A stretch of DNA of 16,177 nucleotides from Candidatus Hydrothermota bacterium (GTDB lineage Bacteria; Hydrothermota; Hydrothermia; UBA1063). Below are positions 1 through 7,792 of this stretch, in pieces. The notes under the pieces were generated by a model. It saw only the letters and a program-made list of their open reading frames with translations. It searched no databases and was not told where the DNA came from. Every line of letters starts with the position of its first letter. Position 1 is the first letter of the stretch. The translations under genes were made by a program, and so were the position numbers. The stretch is from contig QNDO01000011.1 in the NCBI GenBank assembly GCA_003644895.1, positions 1 through 16,177 of the forward strand, in the 5' to 3' direction.

Positions 1-10
1 CTCGAAGAGT

Positions 11-360
11 CGTGAAGCGGACAGGGAAAGATTCGGTAGACGGTAGACGAAGAACCTCAAAGGACGTGAAGCGTGCAGCGTAAAGCGTGCATGGGGAATA
101 ATAAAATTCCCTCTGTTTGCGGGAAATCTGGAGGATTCTGCGACAGATTTTTCTTATTTCCCCTCCAGTGGGGGAGGGGATTAAGTGGAGGGGGTATTAA
201 CAGGGCTTTGAACTCACACAGAACGTATAAATGTTTCCCCCTCACCCTAACCCTCTCTCCTCATTTCATTCGGAGACCTTACGGTTCCCTCAAGGGAGAG
301 GGAACTATACTCTATATTCTTGTCTACCGTTTACCGAATATTCCTCTGTCCGCTTTACGC
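11..360. repeat. Long imperfect inverted repeat (arms 11-52 and 319-360)
   Basis: Bases 11-52 and the reverse complement of 319-360 align over about 41 positions with a handful of mismatches and a one-base indel. Shared words are AAGCGGACAG, ATTCGGTA and ACGGTAGAC. The arms enclose about 266 bp that carry two further C/G-rich palindromic segments. The layout suggests a composite REP/MITE-like element, but I see no target-site duplication or transposase, so the mobile interpretation is inference. Confidence 0.7.
159..180. repeat. Perfect 8-bp stem hairpin
   Basis: TCCCCTCC at 159-166 pairs exactly with GGAGGGGA at 173-180 around a 6-base loop. A second looser palindrome follows, with CCCTCTCTCC at 251-260 facing AGGGAGAGGG at 293-302. 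Both lie inside the large inverted repeat. No T-run follows, so neither is a standard intrinsic terminator. Confidence 0.6.
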
Positions 361-439
361 TTTCCGCTTTCCGCTATACGCTTCACGCTGCCCGCTTCAC
401 GCTTTCCGCTTTACGCTATACGCTTTACGTCTACCGATA

Positions 440-2215
440 CTATTCTGCTCCAGGATGCAGGTAGTTGTATATAATTTCTGCCTTCTTTTTGCCTATGCCT
501 TTTACCCTGGCAAGTTCCTCTACCGATGCATTTCGAATCTTTTTAAGACTGCCAAAGTGTTGATATAACTTTTTCAGTGTTTTCTCTCCAACACCGGGTA
601 TATACAGGAGATCAGTTTCTTTTTGTTTTTTACCTCTTAACAATCGATGGTAACTCACAGCAAATCTATGTGCTTCATCTCGAAGGATTTTCAGCAACCT
701 GAAGGCATGAGAGCGAGGCGGAATCATAATCCTTTCCCCTGTCTCAAGAAAGAGGTCATCGAATCTTTTGGCAAAAGCTACTATAAAAACATCCTTATTC
801 ATCTCCTGTCTTGCTTGCTTTGCAAAATTTAACTGTGCTACACCCCCATCTACCAGAATTAGATCAGGCAAGGGTTCATATTTCAGTCTCCTCTTTACTA
901 TCTCGTAAATCATGTGAGGGTCATCTTTAATCCTTTCAGATTTTATTTTGAACCTCTTATAGTGTGATTTCTTCAGTCTCCCATTCACACTTACCACGAA
1001 AGAGCCCACTCTATGGGTCCCAAAAAGCTGTGAGATATCGCATGCTTCGATTCTCAGGGGTATCTTTTCAAGTTTAAAGTACTCTTTCAGCTCCACCAGG
1101 GCAGGATGTACTCGCGATATACCTTCCTTTTTCCCCAGCTCTTCTTCCAGCACCTTCACTGCATTAATACGGGCCAGTTCGACAAGTTTTTTTTCATCGC
1201 CTTTTGCTGCTCTCAGCGTTATTTTCTCCAGAGCATTCTGGATATTCTGAGAATTTTCAGGTAATTTATCCACAACTACAGCTTCTGGAGGATTGGGCTG
1301 GGTGGAATAATATTGAATCAAAAATTCAGCCAGGATTTCCTCCTCCCTGTCTTCTGGTCTAATATCCAGAAAATAATGTTCAGTATCCACCACCTTGCCG
1401 GAACGAACAAAGATGATAAAGGCAAGTCCTGTGTTCCTCACTCGAGCTACAGCCACAATATCTTTATTCTCTCCCATAAGGGTGTGAACAGTCTGTTCCC
1501 TTTTAAGTTCTCTTATGGCCATAATCTGGTCTCTGATGCTGGCAGCCTTTTCAAATTCCAGTTTCTGGCTGGACTTCCACATCTCCCTTTCGAGTTTCCT
1601 TTCCAGTTCCTCAGTATTCCCTTTTAAAAATTGGATAACATTTTTTACAAGATTCTGGTATTCCTCTTCCTTTACTTTTCCTGGTATGCAGGGTGCCACA
1701 CATTTACCGATATAATAGTCCATGCAGGGAGAAATAGTCCTTTTTGAGGGGAGTTTGTATTTACATGTCCTTATAGGGAAAATCTTCCTTATACTCCGAA
1801 TAGTTTTTCTTACAGCCTTTGCACTTGTATAAGGCCCAAAAATAGTTATGCCCTCTTCTTTAAGATTCCTTGTAAGCGCAATCCGAGGGTACACCTCATT
1901 TGTGGTAATTTTTATGTAAGGGTATTTTTTATCATCTTTTAATCTTATATTATATCTTGGTTGAAACTTCTTAATTAGATTGGCCTCAAGCAGAAGTGCT
2001 TCAGCCTCATTCCTCGTTATGATAATCTCTAGTTCTGTTGCCCTTTTTGATAAAACCCTGAATCTGGGGCTTTCTTGATTGTGAAGATAATTTTCCAGTC
2101 TTTGTTTTAAATCTGAAGCCTTACCAATATACAGGGGAATCCCATCTTCCTTAAAAATATATACCCCTGGAAGATGTGGGGCCTCTTTGATTTTTTCTTT
2201 GATTCTCTCTTTCAT
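440..2215 (-). CDS. uvrC: UvrABC excision nuclease subunit C
   Basis: UvrC makes the 3' and 5' incisions around a DNA lesion after UvrA/UvrB recognition. With the start used here (591 aa) the N-terminal GIY-YIG nuclease is visible as GVYIF (17-21) and YIGKA (29-33). Four cysteines at 151, 164, 172 and 176 match the Fe-S ligand set reported for UvrC. A UVR motif that binds UvrB lies at about 216-240. The RNase H-like 5' nuclease is marked by CDIS (Asp393), LVDGG (Asp456) and RDEAHRF (His516). Tandem helix-hairpin-helix motifs lie at about 539-589. Length is normal. An in-frame ATG 7 codons upstream (2236) has AAGGA only 2 bases away. I prefer 2215 because homologues begin near MKE and because an extended -10 (2227-2235) sits just upstream. 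It is divergent from yebC. Confidence 0.97.
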   Translation of the reverse strand: MKERIKEKIKEAPHLPGVYIFKEDGIPLYIGKASDLKQRLENYLHNQESPRFRVLSKRATELEIIITRNEAEALLLEANLIKKFQPRYNIRLKDDKKYPYIKITTNEVYPRIALTRNLKEEGITIFGPYTSAKAVRKTIRSIRKIFPIRTCKYKLPSKRTISPCMDYYIGKCVAPCIPGKVKEEEYQNLVKNVIQFLKGNTEELERKLEREMWKSSQKLEFEKAASIRDQIMAIRELKREQTVHTLMGENKDIVAVARVRNTGLAFIIFVRSGKVVDTEHYFLDIRPEDREEEILAEFLIQYYSTQPNPPEAVVVDKLPENSQNIQNALEKITLRAAKGDEKKLVELARINAVKVLEEELGKKEGISRVHPALVELKEYFKLEKIPLRIEACDISQLFGTHRVGSFVVSVNGRLKKSHYKRFKIKSERIKDDPHMIYEIVKRRLKYEPLPDLILVDGGVAQLNFAKQARQEMNKDVFIVAFAKRFDDLFLETGERIMIPPRSHAFRLLKILRDEAHRFAVSYHRLLRGKKQKETDLLYIPGVGEKTLKKLYQHFGSLKKIRNASVEELARVKGIGKKKAEIIYNYLHPGAE

Positions 2216-2226
2216 ATGGATAAAAT

Positions 2227-2235
2227 TGTATACCA
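2227..2235 (-). promoter_or_regulatory. Candidate extended -10 for uvrC
   Basis: On the minus strand the sequence reads TGGTATACA, an extended -10 (TGn plus TATACA). No good -35 is present. It would start RNA near 2220, about 5 bases before the ATG at 2215, giving an almost leaderless mRNA. It overlaps the first codons of the longer reading frame, which argues against the 2236 start. Confidence 0.35.
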
Positions 2236-2241
2236 TATTCC

Positions 2242-2270
2242 TTGAAAATGGGAAACTCTCATAGTATACT
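2242..2270 (+). promoter_or_regulatory. Sigma-70-type promoter for yebC-ruvCAB
   Basis: TTGAAA at 2242-2247 and TATACT at 2265-2270 are separated by exactly 17 bp. The predicted start is near 2277, giving a leader of about 12 bases that still holds most of the Shine-Dalgarno sequence AAGGAGGTGAT (2275-2285) ahead of the ATG at 2289. The -10 lies in the 8-bp palindrome AGTATACT. Confidence 0.65.
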
Positions 2271-2288
2271 TAAAAAGGAGGTGATAAG

Positions 2289-3041
2289 ATGGCTGGCCAT
2301 TCCAAATGGGCACAGATAAAACATAAAAAAGCGAAGGTCGATGCGAAAAGGGGGAGGATTTTTACGAAGTTGATTCGTGAGATTACAGTTGCTGCGAGGA
2401 TGGGGAGTGGTGATCCTGAACATAATCCTAAACTTCGTCTTGCTATAGAGAAGGCAAAAGAACATAATATGCCCTGGGAAAATATAGAAAGGGCTATAAA
2501 GAGAGGAACAGGAGAACTTGAAGGAGTTGAATATCAGGAAGCAATTTTTGAAGGTTATGGTCCTGGTGGAGTTGCCATTCTTGTCAAGGCACTCACAGAT
2601 AACAAAAATAGGACCACAGGAGAGATCCGGCATATTTTTTCAAAACATGGTGGGAACCTGGGAAGTCCGGGAAGTGTAGCCTGGCAGTTTGAAGAAAAAG
2701 GGATAATTTATATTGAAAAAGATAAAGCAAATGAAGATACAGTTTTTGAGATAGCGGTAGAAGCTGGGGCAGAGGATGTGAAGACAGAAGGAGATACCTA
2801 TGAAGTATATACATCTCCAAAAGATTTTGAGAATGTAAAGAAGGCCTTTGTGGATGCAAATATTGAGATTCAGAATGCAGATATTACTATGGTTCCACAA
2901 TCCACCGTGAGGGTTGATGGTAAAGATGCTGAGAGGCTTCTCAAACTCCTGGATGCACTTGAAGATAACGATGATGTTCAGAAGGTCTATGCCAATTTTG
3001 ATATTCCAGAAGAAGTTCTTCAATCCTTTACGGAACAATAA
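2289..3041 (+). CDS. yebC: YebC/PmpR-family (TACO1-like) protein
   Basis: This 250-aa protein has the family hallmark N-terminus (MAGHSKWAQIKHKK) and the conserved basic first domain through about residue 75, including KRGRIFTKLIREI and NMPWENIERAIKRGTG. Two alpha/beta domains follow, with YEGYGPGG-like and VEAGAEDV segments. Members were long annotated as transcriptional regulators. More recent work links YebC and mitochondrial TACO1 to helping ribosomes through proline-rich or other difficult stretches. The start is fixed by a near-perfect Shine-Dalgarno. Its stop codon directly abuts the ruvC ATG, and yebC next to ruvCAB is a very common bacterial arrangement. Confidence 0.97.
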   Translation: MAGHSKWAQIKHKKAKVDAKRGRIFTKLIREITVAARMGSGDPEHNPKLRLAIEKAKEHNMPWENIERAIKRGTGELEGVEYQEAIFEGYGPGGVAILVKALTDNKNRTTGEIRHIFSKHGGNLGSPGSVAWQFEEKGIIYIEKDKANEDTVFEIAVEAGAEDVKTEGDTYEVYTSPKDFENVKKAFVDANIEIQNADITMVPQSTVRVDGKDAERLLKLLDALEDNDDVQKVYANFDIPEEVLQSFTEQ

Positions 3042-3512
3042 ATGCTTGTACTTGGTATAGATCCCGGTTTAAGATTCACAGGATTTGGTCTTATTGACGA
3101 AAAATTCAAAGTTGTTGGACATGGAATTATAAAACCCAGAGGCGAGTCTCTGGCAGAGAAACTCCATTCCATCTATCAACAGTTCAATGATGTTCTCCAA
3201 GAATATTCTCCGGATGTTGCAGTGGTTGAAAGTACGATTTATTATAGAAATGTTAAAACTGCACTGACACTTGGTGCAGTAAGGGGTATTTTACTTCTTG
3301 GTCTTCAGCAGAATGGGATAAGATTTTTTGAGGTTTCTCCTACAAAAATAAAATTGAGTCTTACCGGTGTAGGAAGGGCGAAGAAAGAACAGTTAGAGTA
3401 TATGGTAAAAAAAATACTCTCGTTGAAGGAAGACATCAGTTCTCACGAATCCGATGCACTAGCCCTTTCACTTTGGTTTTTGAAGAGGAAGAAGCATGCT
3501 GTATTCAGTTGA
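3042..3512 (+). CDS. ruvC: Holliday junction resolvase RuvC
   Basis: RuvC is the RNase H-fold endonuclease that cuts Holliday junctions symmetrically, working with RuvAB. The 156-aa length is typical. Asp7 in GIDPG, Glu63 in VVEST, and His135/Asp138 in SSHESDALALS form the metal site. The His at the third position follows the pattern I recall for the Thermus enzyme, while E. coli has Asp. The ATG begins on the base after the yebC stop, so translation is likely coupled. The 3' end overlaps ruvA by 17 bases. Confidence 0.95.
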   Translation: MLVLGIDPGLRFTGFGLIDEKFKVVGHGIIKPRGESLAEKLHSIYQQFNDVLQEYSPDVAVVESTIYYRNVKTALTLGAVRGILLLGLQQNGIRFFEVSPTKIKLSLTGVGRAKKEQLEYMVKKILSLKEDISSHESDALALSLWFLKRKKHAVFS

Positions 3513-4077
3513 AGGGAGGTTGCTGAAAAAGAGTCCGTTCCGTGTTGTGGTGGAAGTGAACGGAATATCTTTTGAAATTTTTATACCTGTATCTGCATTC
3601 GAAGCACTCCCCCCTGAAGGTAACAATGTAAAATTATTTGTATACCCCATAGTTCAGGAAAACCGAATTGTGTTGTATGGATTTACTCGGGAGGCGGAAA
3701 GGGAACTTTTCCTGGAATTGATCAGACTTACAGGGGTGGGGCCTGCTCTGGCCATGAGAGTCCTTTCTGGTTTAAGTGCCGAGGAGTTTGTGGAAGCTGT
3801 TAAGAATGCAGACGTAGATGTAATTTCAAGAGTGAAAGGTGTTGGAAAAAGGAGAGCAGAAAGGATCATTTTTGAGATGGTAGGAAAGACCGCACATATT
3901 CTGCCTCAGCCAGTGAGCAGAGAAGAGGATACTGTGGAAAAAGCTGTTCAGGCTCTTGTTGCTCTGGGTCTTAAGGAAGCTGAAGCTAGATCTATAGTCA
4001 GGAAGGTCATAGATGAAGCCGGAAAAGAACTCGCCGTGGAGGATATCATTCGTATAGCCCTTGGAGGCCATAAATGA
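3496..4077 (+). CDS. ruvA: Holliday junction branch-migration subunit RuvA
   Basis: RuvA binds four-way junctions as a tetramer and loads the RuvB motor. The 193-aa protein shows the OB-fold domain (1-62, ending in VLYGF), two helix-hairpin-helix motifs (LTGVGPALA at 78-86 and VKGVGKRRAE at 113-122) and the small C-terminal three-helix domain (about 147-193) that contacts RuvB. The start lies inside the ruvC end in another frame, preceded by a purine-rich GAGGAAG. The stop overlaps the ruvB start as ATGA. Confidence 0.96.
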   Translation: MLYSVEGRLLKKSPFRVVVEVNGISFEIFIPVSAFEALPPEGNNVKLFVYPIVQENRIVLYGFTREAERELFLELIRLTGVGPALAMRVLSGLSAEEFVEAVKNADVDVISRVKGVGKRRAERIIFEMVGKTAHILPQPVSREEDTVEKAVQALVALGLKEAEARSIVRKVIDEAGKELAVEDIIRIALGGHK

Positions 4078-5081
4078 GAATCACCGATCCTAACGTACTG
4101 CACGATGAGGAAAGAGAACTGGATAGAGCTTTAAGACCTTTGAGCTTCAAGGAGTTTGTGGGACAGGATCGGATTAAAGAGAATCTTGAAGTTTTTGTGG
4201 AGGCTGCCAAAAGAAGGGGGGAGCCACTGGATCATGTGTTACTATGTGGACCTCCGGGACTGGGTAAAACCACCCTTGCCTTTATTATCTCCAAGGAGAT
4301 GGGGGTAAATATTAGGGTTACATCAGGCCCTGTAATTGAAAGGCCTATAGATCTTGTGGGAATATTGACATCTCTCCAAAAGGGAGACGTACTTTTTGTT
4401 GACGAAATTCATCGTTTACCCAGGCAGGTTGAAGAATATCTGTATTCTGCCATGGAGGATTTTAAAATAGACATAATACTTGACAAGGGACCCAATGCAG
4501 ATTCCATACGGCTAGATATAACTCCCTTTACCCTCATTGGGGCCACCACCCGGTCCGGTCTTCTGACGTCACCTATGAGATCAAGATTTGGGATGAGTTT
4601 CCGGCTTGATTACTATAATGAAGAGGAACTCTACAGAATTATCTTAAGATCTGCCCGTCTCCTTAAAGTAAAGATTACGGATGAGGGAGCCAGAGAAATT
4701 GCAAAAAGGTCCAGAGGGACCCCCAGGGTAGCAAACAGACTTCTGAGAAGGGTTAGAGATTATGCCGAAGTCAAGGCTGATGGTGTTATAACAAAGGAAA
4801 TTGCTGTGTATGCATTGAATAACCTAAATGTGGATGAAAAGGGTCTTGATGAAATGGACAAGAAAATCTTGAAGGCAATTATAGAGAAATTTAATGGTGG
4901 TCCTGTGGGTATAAAAACCTTATCACATGCTGTCTCAGAGGAACCTGACACTATAGAGGAGGTTTATGAGCCGTATCTCCTGAGGGAGGGCTTCATTGAA
5001 AGGACTTCCAGAGGACGTATTGCCACTCCCTTAGCATACAGTCATCTGGGAATCAGAGATTTAGAAAAAGGTCTTTTTTAA
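4074..5081 (+). CDS. ruvB: Holliday junction helicase motor RuvB
   Basis: RuvB is the hexameric AAA+ ATPase that drives branch migration. Walker A is GPPGLGKT (59-66), Walker B is VLFVDEIH (107-113), sensor 1 is in IGATTRSG (155-162), and the arginine-finger region is SPMRSRFG (166-173). The winged-helix DNA-binding domain occupies about 255-335, with the family motif GGPVGIKTLS. The 335-aa length is standard. GGAGG at 4063-4067 sits 6 bases before the ATG. It ends the yebC-ruvCAB unit. I see no convincing terminator after it, only a short A-rich/T-rich self-complement across the stop codon. Confidence 0.98.
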   Translation: MRITDPNVLHDEERELDRALRPLSFKEFVGQDRIKENLEVFVEAAKRRGEPLDHVLLCGPPGLGKTTLAFIISKEMGVNIRVTSGPVIERPIDLVGILTSLQKGDVLFVDEIHRLPRQVEEYLYSAMEDFKIDIILDKGPNADSIRLDITPFTLIGATTRSGLLTSPMRSRFGMSFRLDYYNEEELYRIILRSARLLKVKITDEGAREIAKRSRGTPRVANRLLRRVRDYAEVKADGVITKEIAVYALNNLNVDEKGLDEMDKKILKAIIEKFNGGPVGIKTLSHAVSEEPDTIEEVYEPYLLREGFIERTSRGRIATPLAYSHLGIRDLEKGLF

Positions 5082-5109
5082 ACTTAACTTATTACCTTTA
5101 TTCCATAAA

Positions 5110-5140
5110 TTAGAAATTTGTGCCCATAATAGTTTATAAT
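5110..5140 (+). promoter_or_regulatory. Candidate promoter for nicotinamidase-mnmA unit
   Basis: A perfect TATAAT lies at 5135-5140, with only a weak -35 (TTAGAA, 5110-5115, 19-bp spacing). The predicted start is near 5147, a leader of about 16 bases containing AGGGAGGG (5151-5158) before the ATG at 5163. Confidence 0.45.
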
Positions 5141-5162
5141 AGTATCAAACAGGGAGGGCATT

Positions 5163-5750
5163 ATGAAAGTTAGACTAGGAAAAAAAGATGCTCTTATAAT
5201 AGTTGATGTTCAAAAAGATTTCTGCCCCGGAGGGGCTTTACCTGTACCCCAAGGGGATAAGGTGGTGGAGCCCCTGAATAGATATATTCATCTGTTTTCA
5301 AGACACGGAAGTCTTGTAATTGCCACAAGAGATTGGCATCCTGAGAATCACAGTTCTTTTGAAGAATATGGTGGTATATGGCCCAAACATTGTATTCAGA
5401 ATACAGAAGGTGCTGAATTTCACGATGATTTAAAATTGCCCGAGGATGTTATCATAATATCAAAAGCCACAGAAGCGGATAAAGAGGCCTATTCTGGTTT
5501 TGAAGGAACCAACCTTGAAAAAATTCTTAAAGGACATGGAGTAAGAAGAGTTTATGTAGGAGGGCTGGCGACTGATTATTGTGTGAAAGCCACTGTACTG
5601 GATGCCCTGAGACTCGGCTTCTGTGTATTCTTATTGCTTGACGGAATATGCGGTGTTAATATCAATCCCGAAGACTCTGAAAGAGCTATTGCAGAGATGC
5701 TGGAGAAGGGAGCTGCAGGAATTATCCTTGATGAATTGAAGGGTGGATAA
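5163..5750 (+). CDS. pncA: Nicotinamidase
   Basis: It probably hydrolyses nicotinamide to nicotinate for NAD salvage. The 195-aa cysteine-hydrolase has the catalytic triad Asp15 (IIVDVQKDF), Lys101 (ISKATEADK) and Cys140 (GGLATDYC). The metal ligands of nicotinamidases are also present: Asp57 and His59 in TRDWHP, and His76 in IWPKHC, in the spacing I recall for the Pyrococcus enzyme. This set separates nicotinamidase from isochorismatase and other family members. It is followed after 8 bases by mnmA, so the two are likely co-transcribed. A link to tRNA thiolation is not obvious. Confidence 0.92.
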   Translation: MKVRLGKKDALIIVDVQKDFCPGGALPVPQGDKVVEPLNRYIHLFSRHGSLVIATRDWHPENHSSFEEYGGIWPKHCIQNTEGAEFHDDLKLPEDVIIISKATEADKEAYSGFEGTNLEKILKGHGVRRVYVGGLATDYCVKATVLDALRLGFCVFLLLDGICGVNINPEDSERAIAEMLEKGAAGIILDELKGG

Positions 5751-5758
5751 AAAAATCT

Positions 5759-6799
5759 ATGAAAAAGGTCCTCGTTTTGATGAGTGGAGGAGTAGACTCC
5801 TCCGTTACACTGTATCTTCTCAAACAGGCAGGTTATAGGGTACAGGGCCTGACCTTTGATATGGTGGGAGAAGGATCCAGGTGCTGTGACGTTAAGGATA
5901 TTCTGGATGCAAGAAGAGTGGCCAGTATGCTGGATGTCCCCCATCGTGTTATTGATGTGAGAGAAGAATTTAAAAAAATTGTTATAGACTATTTTATAAA
6001 AGAATATAAAAGTGGGCGAACTCCCAATCCGTGCGTGATCTGTAACAGAGAGATCAAGATCGCCATGGGGATAAAAATAGCCGATTCTCTTGGATTTGAT
6101 TATGTGGCTACAGGACACTATGCGAGGGTTAAAAAAAATAATACCCCCCATCTCCTCAAGGCCATCTGGAGAGAGAAATCACAGGAGTATTTCCTTTCCA
6201 TGATAAAAAGGGAACACTTAAATAGACTTCTTCTACCTCTTGGAGAACATACAAAGGAGGATGTCCGTAATATAGCTCGAGAGATGGGGATGATGGTTTC
6301 CGAAAAAGAGGAAAGTCAGGAAGTATGTTTTGTGGGGAAGGATTATAGGGAATTTCTTGAAAAAGCAGGTATAACTCGAAAAAAAGGAGAAATATTATTG
6401 AAAAATGGCAAAAAGGTGGGAACTCACGATGGGTATCACCTCTTTACAATCGGACAGAGGAGGGGGATAAACGTATCTCTTGGAAAAAGATATTATGTAT
6501 ACCGAATAGATGCTGCAGCCAATCGTGTATTTGTAGCGGAATGGGATGATTTACTCAGTAGAAAGTTTATTGTTAATAATGTGAACTGGATAGAAGAGGT
6601 ATCTTTTCCACTGAAGTGTCGGGTTAAGGTAAGGTACCGACACGATGAAGTTGATGCAACTGTGGAAGATATAGGAGATGAAATGTACAGGGTAAAAACA
6701 GATAAACCTGTCTTTGCCGTCACCCCTGGACAGGTGGCAGCCTTTTATGAAGAGGATATGGTGCTAGGAGGAGGAATAATATATGAAAGAGAAGATTAA
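5759..6799 (+). CDS. mnmA: tRNA-specific 2-thiouridylase MnmA
   Basis: MnmA thiolates C2 of the wobble uridine (U34) in Lys, Glu and Gln tRNAs, activating the base with ATP. The PP-loop SGGVDSS is at 9-15. The central active-site segment TPNPCVICN holds Cys92 and Cys95, and the second catalytic Cys190 is in SQEVCFVG. The third region GQRRGINVSLG and the C-terminal beta-barrel (about 285-346) are intact. Length is 346 aa. Cys92 occupies the place of Asp99 in E. coli, giving a three-cysteine set suited to an Fe-S cluster. The Shine-Dalgarno is weak (GGGTGG, 12 bases upstream). The 3' end overlaps the next PP-loop gene by 17 bases. Confidence 0.95.
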   Translation: MKKVLVLMSGGVDSSVTLYLLKQAGYRVQGLTFDMVGEGSRCCDVKDILDARRVASMLDVPHRVIDVREEFKKIVIDYFIKEYKSGRTPNPCVICNREIKIAMGIKIADSLGFDYVATGHYARVKKNNTPHLLKAIWREKSQEYFLSMIKREHLNRLLLPLGEHTKEDVRNIAREMGMMVSEKEESQEVCFVGKDYREFLEKAGITRKKGEILLKNGKKVGTHDGYHLFTIGQRRGINVSLGKRYYVYRIDAAANRVFVAEWDDLLSRKFIVNNVNWIEEVSFPLKCRVKVRYRHDEVDATVEDIGDEMYRVKTDKPVFAVTPGQVAAFYEEDMVLGGGIIYERED

Positions 6800-7784
6800 A
6801 GCCGTTGCATTATTTTCAGGTGGATTGGATTCAACACTTGCGGCAAAGATTATGGAACAGCACGGTATTGATGTAATAGCTGTGCATTTCATTACACCCT
6901 TCTGTGGTAAGGTGAATCTTGAAGATTGCAAAGAACCTCAAGATACCATCGCAAAGGAGGCAGGGTTAAAAATTGTCCATGAACTTATTCTGAAGGAATA
7001 CCTTGAGATTGTGAAACATCCCAAATTTGGCTATGGTAAAAATATGAATCCGTGTATAGATTGTAAAATACTCTTCCTTAAAAGGGTATGGCAACTGGGG
7101 CAGGAGCTGGGAGCTCATTTTATTATAACCGGTGAGGTTCTTGATCAACGTCCAATGTCCCAAAGGATGGAGGCCATTAAACTTATAGAAGAAGAGGCTG
7201 GAGTTTCAGGACTTGTTGTTAGGCCTCTATGTGGGAAGTTTCTTCCTCCTACAATTCCCGAGGAAAAGGGGTGGATTGAAAGAGAATGGCTTCTGAATAT
7301 CAGGGGAAGATCCCGAAAAAGGCAACTGGAGCTGGCCCAAAAACTGGGAATTAAAAATTTCACGCAACCTGCAGGTGGATGTCTACTGACAGATCCTACT
7401 TTTTCAATTAGACTCAGGGAGCTCATGGAACACGAGGGTCTTGATTTGATTTATGTAAATTTATTGAAACTTGGTAGACATTTCAGACTTGCTGATAATG
7501 TCAGACTGGTGGTGGGGAGAAATCAGGTTGAAAATTCTCACTTAAGACAATTTAAAGATGATTTTGTTTTTATTGAGCCCCTTAATACCAAAGGGCCCGA
7601 TGCCCTTCTTTCAAAAGAAGCCTCCGGTGAAGACCTTGGGCTTGCTTTAAAAATTGTTGCAAGATATTGTGATGATTCTACAAATGTAATCTTTAAAATA
7701 AGATTTTCAAAGGATAAAAGTCAAGAAATCACCGTGGAGGAACCTTTACCTCCTCAGGAAGTGGAGAGATATAGAATCGGGTAG
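6783..7784 (+). CDS. PP-loop ATPase with NFACT-R-like domain, predicted tRNA thiolase
   Basis: The 333-aa protein begins with a PP-loop (SGGLDS, 12-17), as in ThiI and MnmA. Cys91/Cys94 (NPCIDC) and Cys200 (PAGGCLLTD) mirror the three-cysteine arrangement of the adjacent MnmA. The C-terminal part (about 225-333) contains VVGRNQVEN and a GLALKIVARYCD helix. These resemble the NFACT-R RNA-binding domain that is known fused to ThiI-like PP-loop enzymes. I infer ATP-dependent sulfur insertion into tRNA, perhaps 4-thiouridine at position 8, but the target base is not shown. Such proteins are often mislabelled as methyltransferases or thiamine proteins. It overlaps mnmA by 17 bases and has GGAGGAGG just upstream, so translational coupling is likely. 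Confidence 0.8.
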   Translation: MKEKIKAVALFSGGLDSTLAAKIMEQHGIDVIAVHFITPFCGKVNLEDCKEPQDTIAKEAGLKIVHELILKEYLEIVKHPKFGYGKNMNPCIDCKILFLKRVWQLGQELGAHFIITGEVLDQRPMSQRMEAIKLIEEEAGVSGLVVRPLCGKFLPPTIPEEKGWIEREWLLNIRGRSRKRQLELAQKLGIKNFTQPAGGCLLTDPTFSIRLRELMEHEGLDLIYVNLLKLGRHFRLADNVRLVVGRNQVENSHLRQFKDDFVFIEPLNTKGPDALLSKEASGEDLGLALKIVARYCDDSTNVIFKIRFSKDKSQEITVEEPLPPQEVERYRIG

Positions 7785-7792
7785 GAGATATT

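Larger units (their letters stand above)
1..439. repeat. Non-coding repeat region with CG-anchored heptads and hairpins
   Basis: I see no credible gene here; the open frames are low-complexity translations of repeats. The right part (346-429) is twelve uninterrupted 7-bp units such as CTTTACG, CTTTCCG, CTATACG, CTTCACG and CTGCCCG, followed by TCTACCG at 430-436. Positions 1, 2, 6 and 7 (CT...CG) are nearly invariant. The left part holds the same units in reverse orientation: CGTGAAG/CGGACAG at 11-24, CGGTAGA twice at 34-47, and four units at 65-92. The middle holds C/G-rich hairpin sequences. The array ends only a few bases beyond the uvrC stop codon. It is not a CRISPR: there are no spacers and the units are 7 bp. 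Confidence 0.85.

Noticed and set aside
346..436. Possible CRISPR array
   Set aside because: The units are 7 bp and contiguous with no unique spacers.
57..568. Several short open frames on both strands in the left repeat region
   Set aside because: They translate heptads and C/G-rich repeats into low-complexity peptides, have no ribosome sites, and some overlap the uvrC 3' end.
2216..2236. Longer uvrC start at 2236
   Set aside because: The AAGGA is only 2 bases from the ATG, the extra residues do not fit the family, and an extended -10 box overlaps the extra codons. It remains possible.
5060..5085. A-rich/T-rich self-complement at the ruvB end as a terminator
   Set aside because: The stem is only a few A-T pairs and overlaps the coding end, so it is too weak to call.
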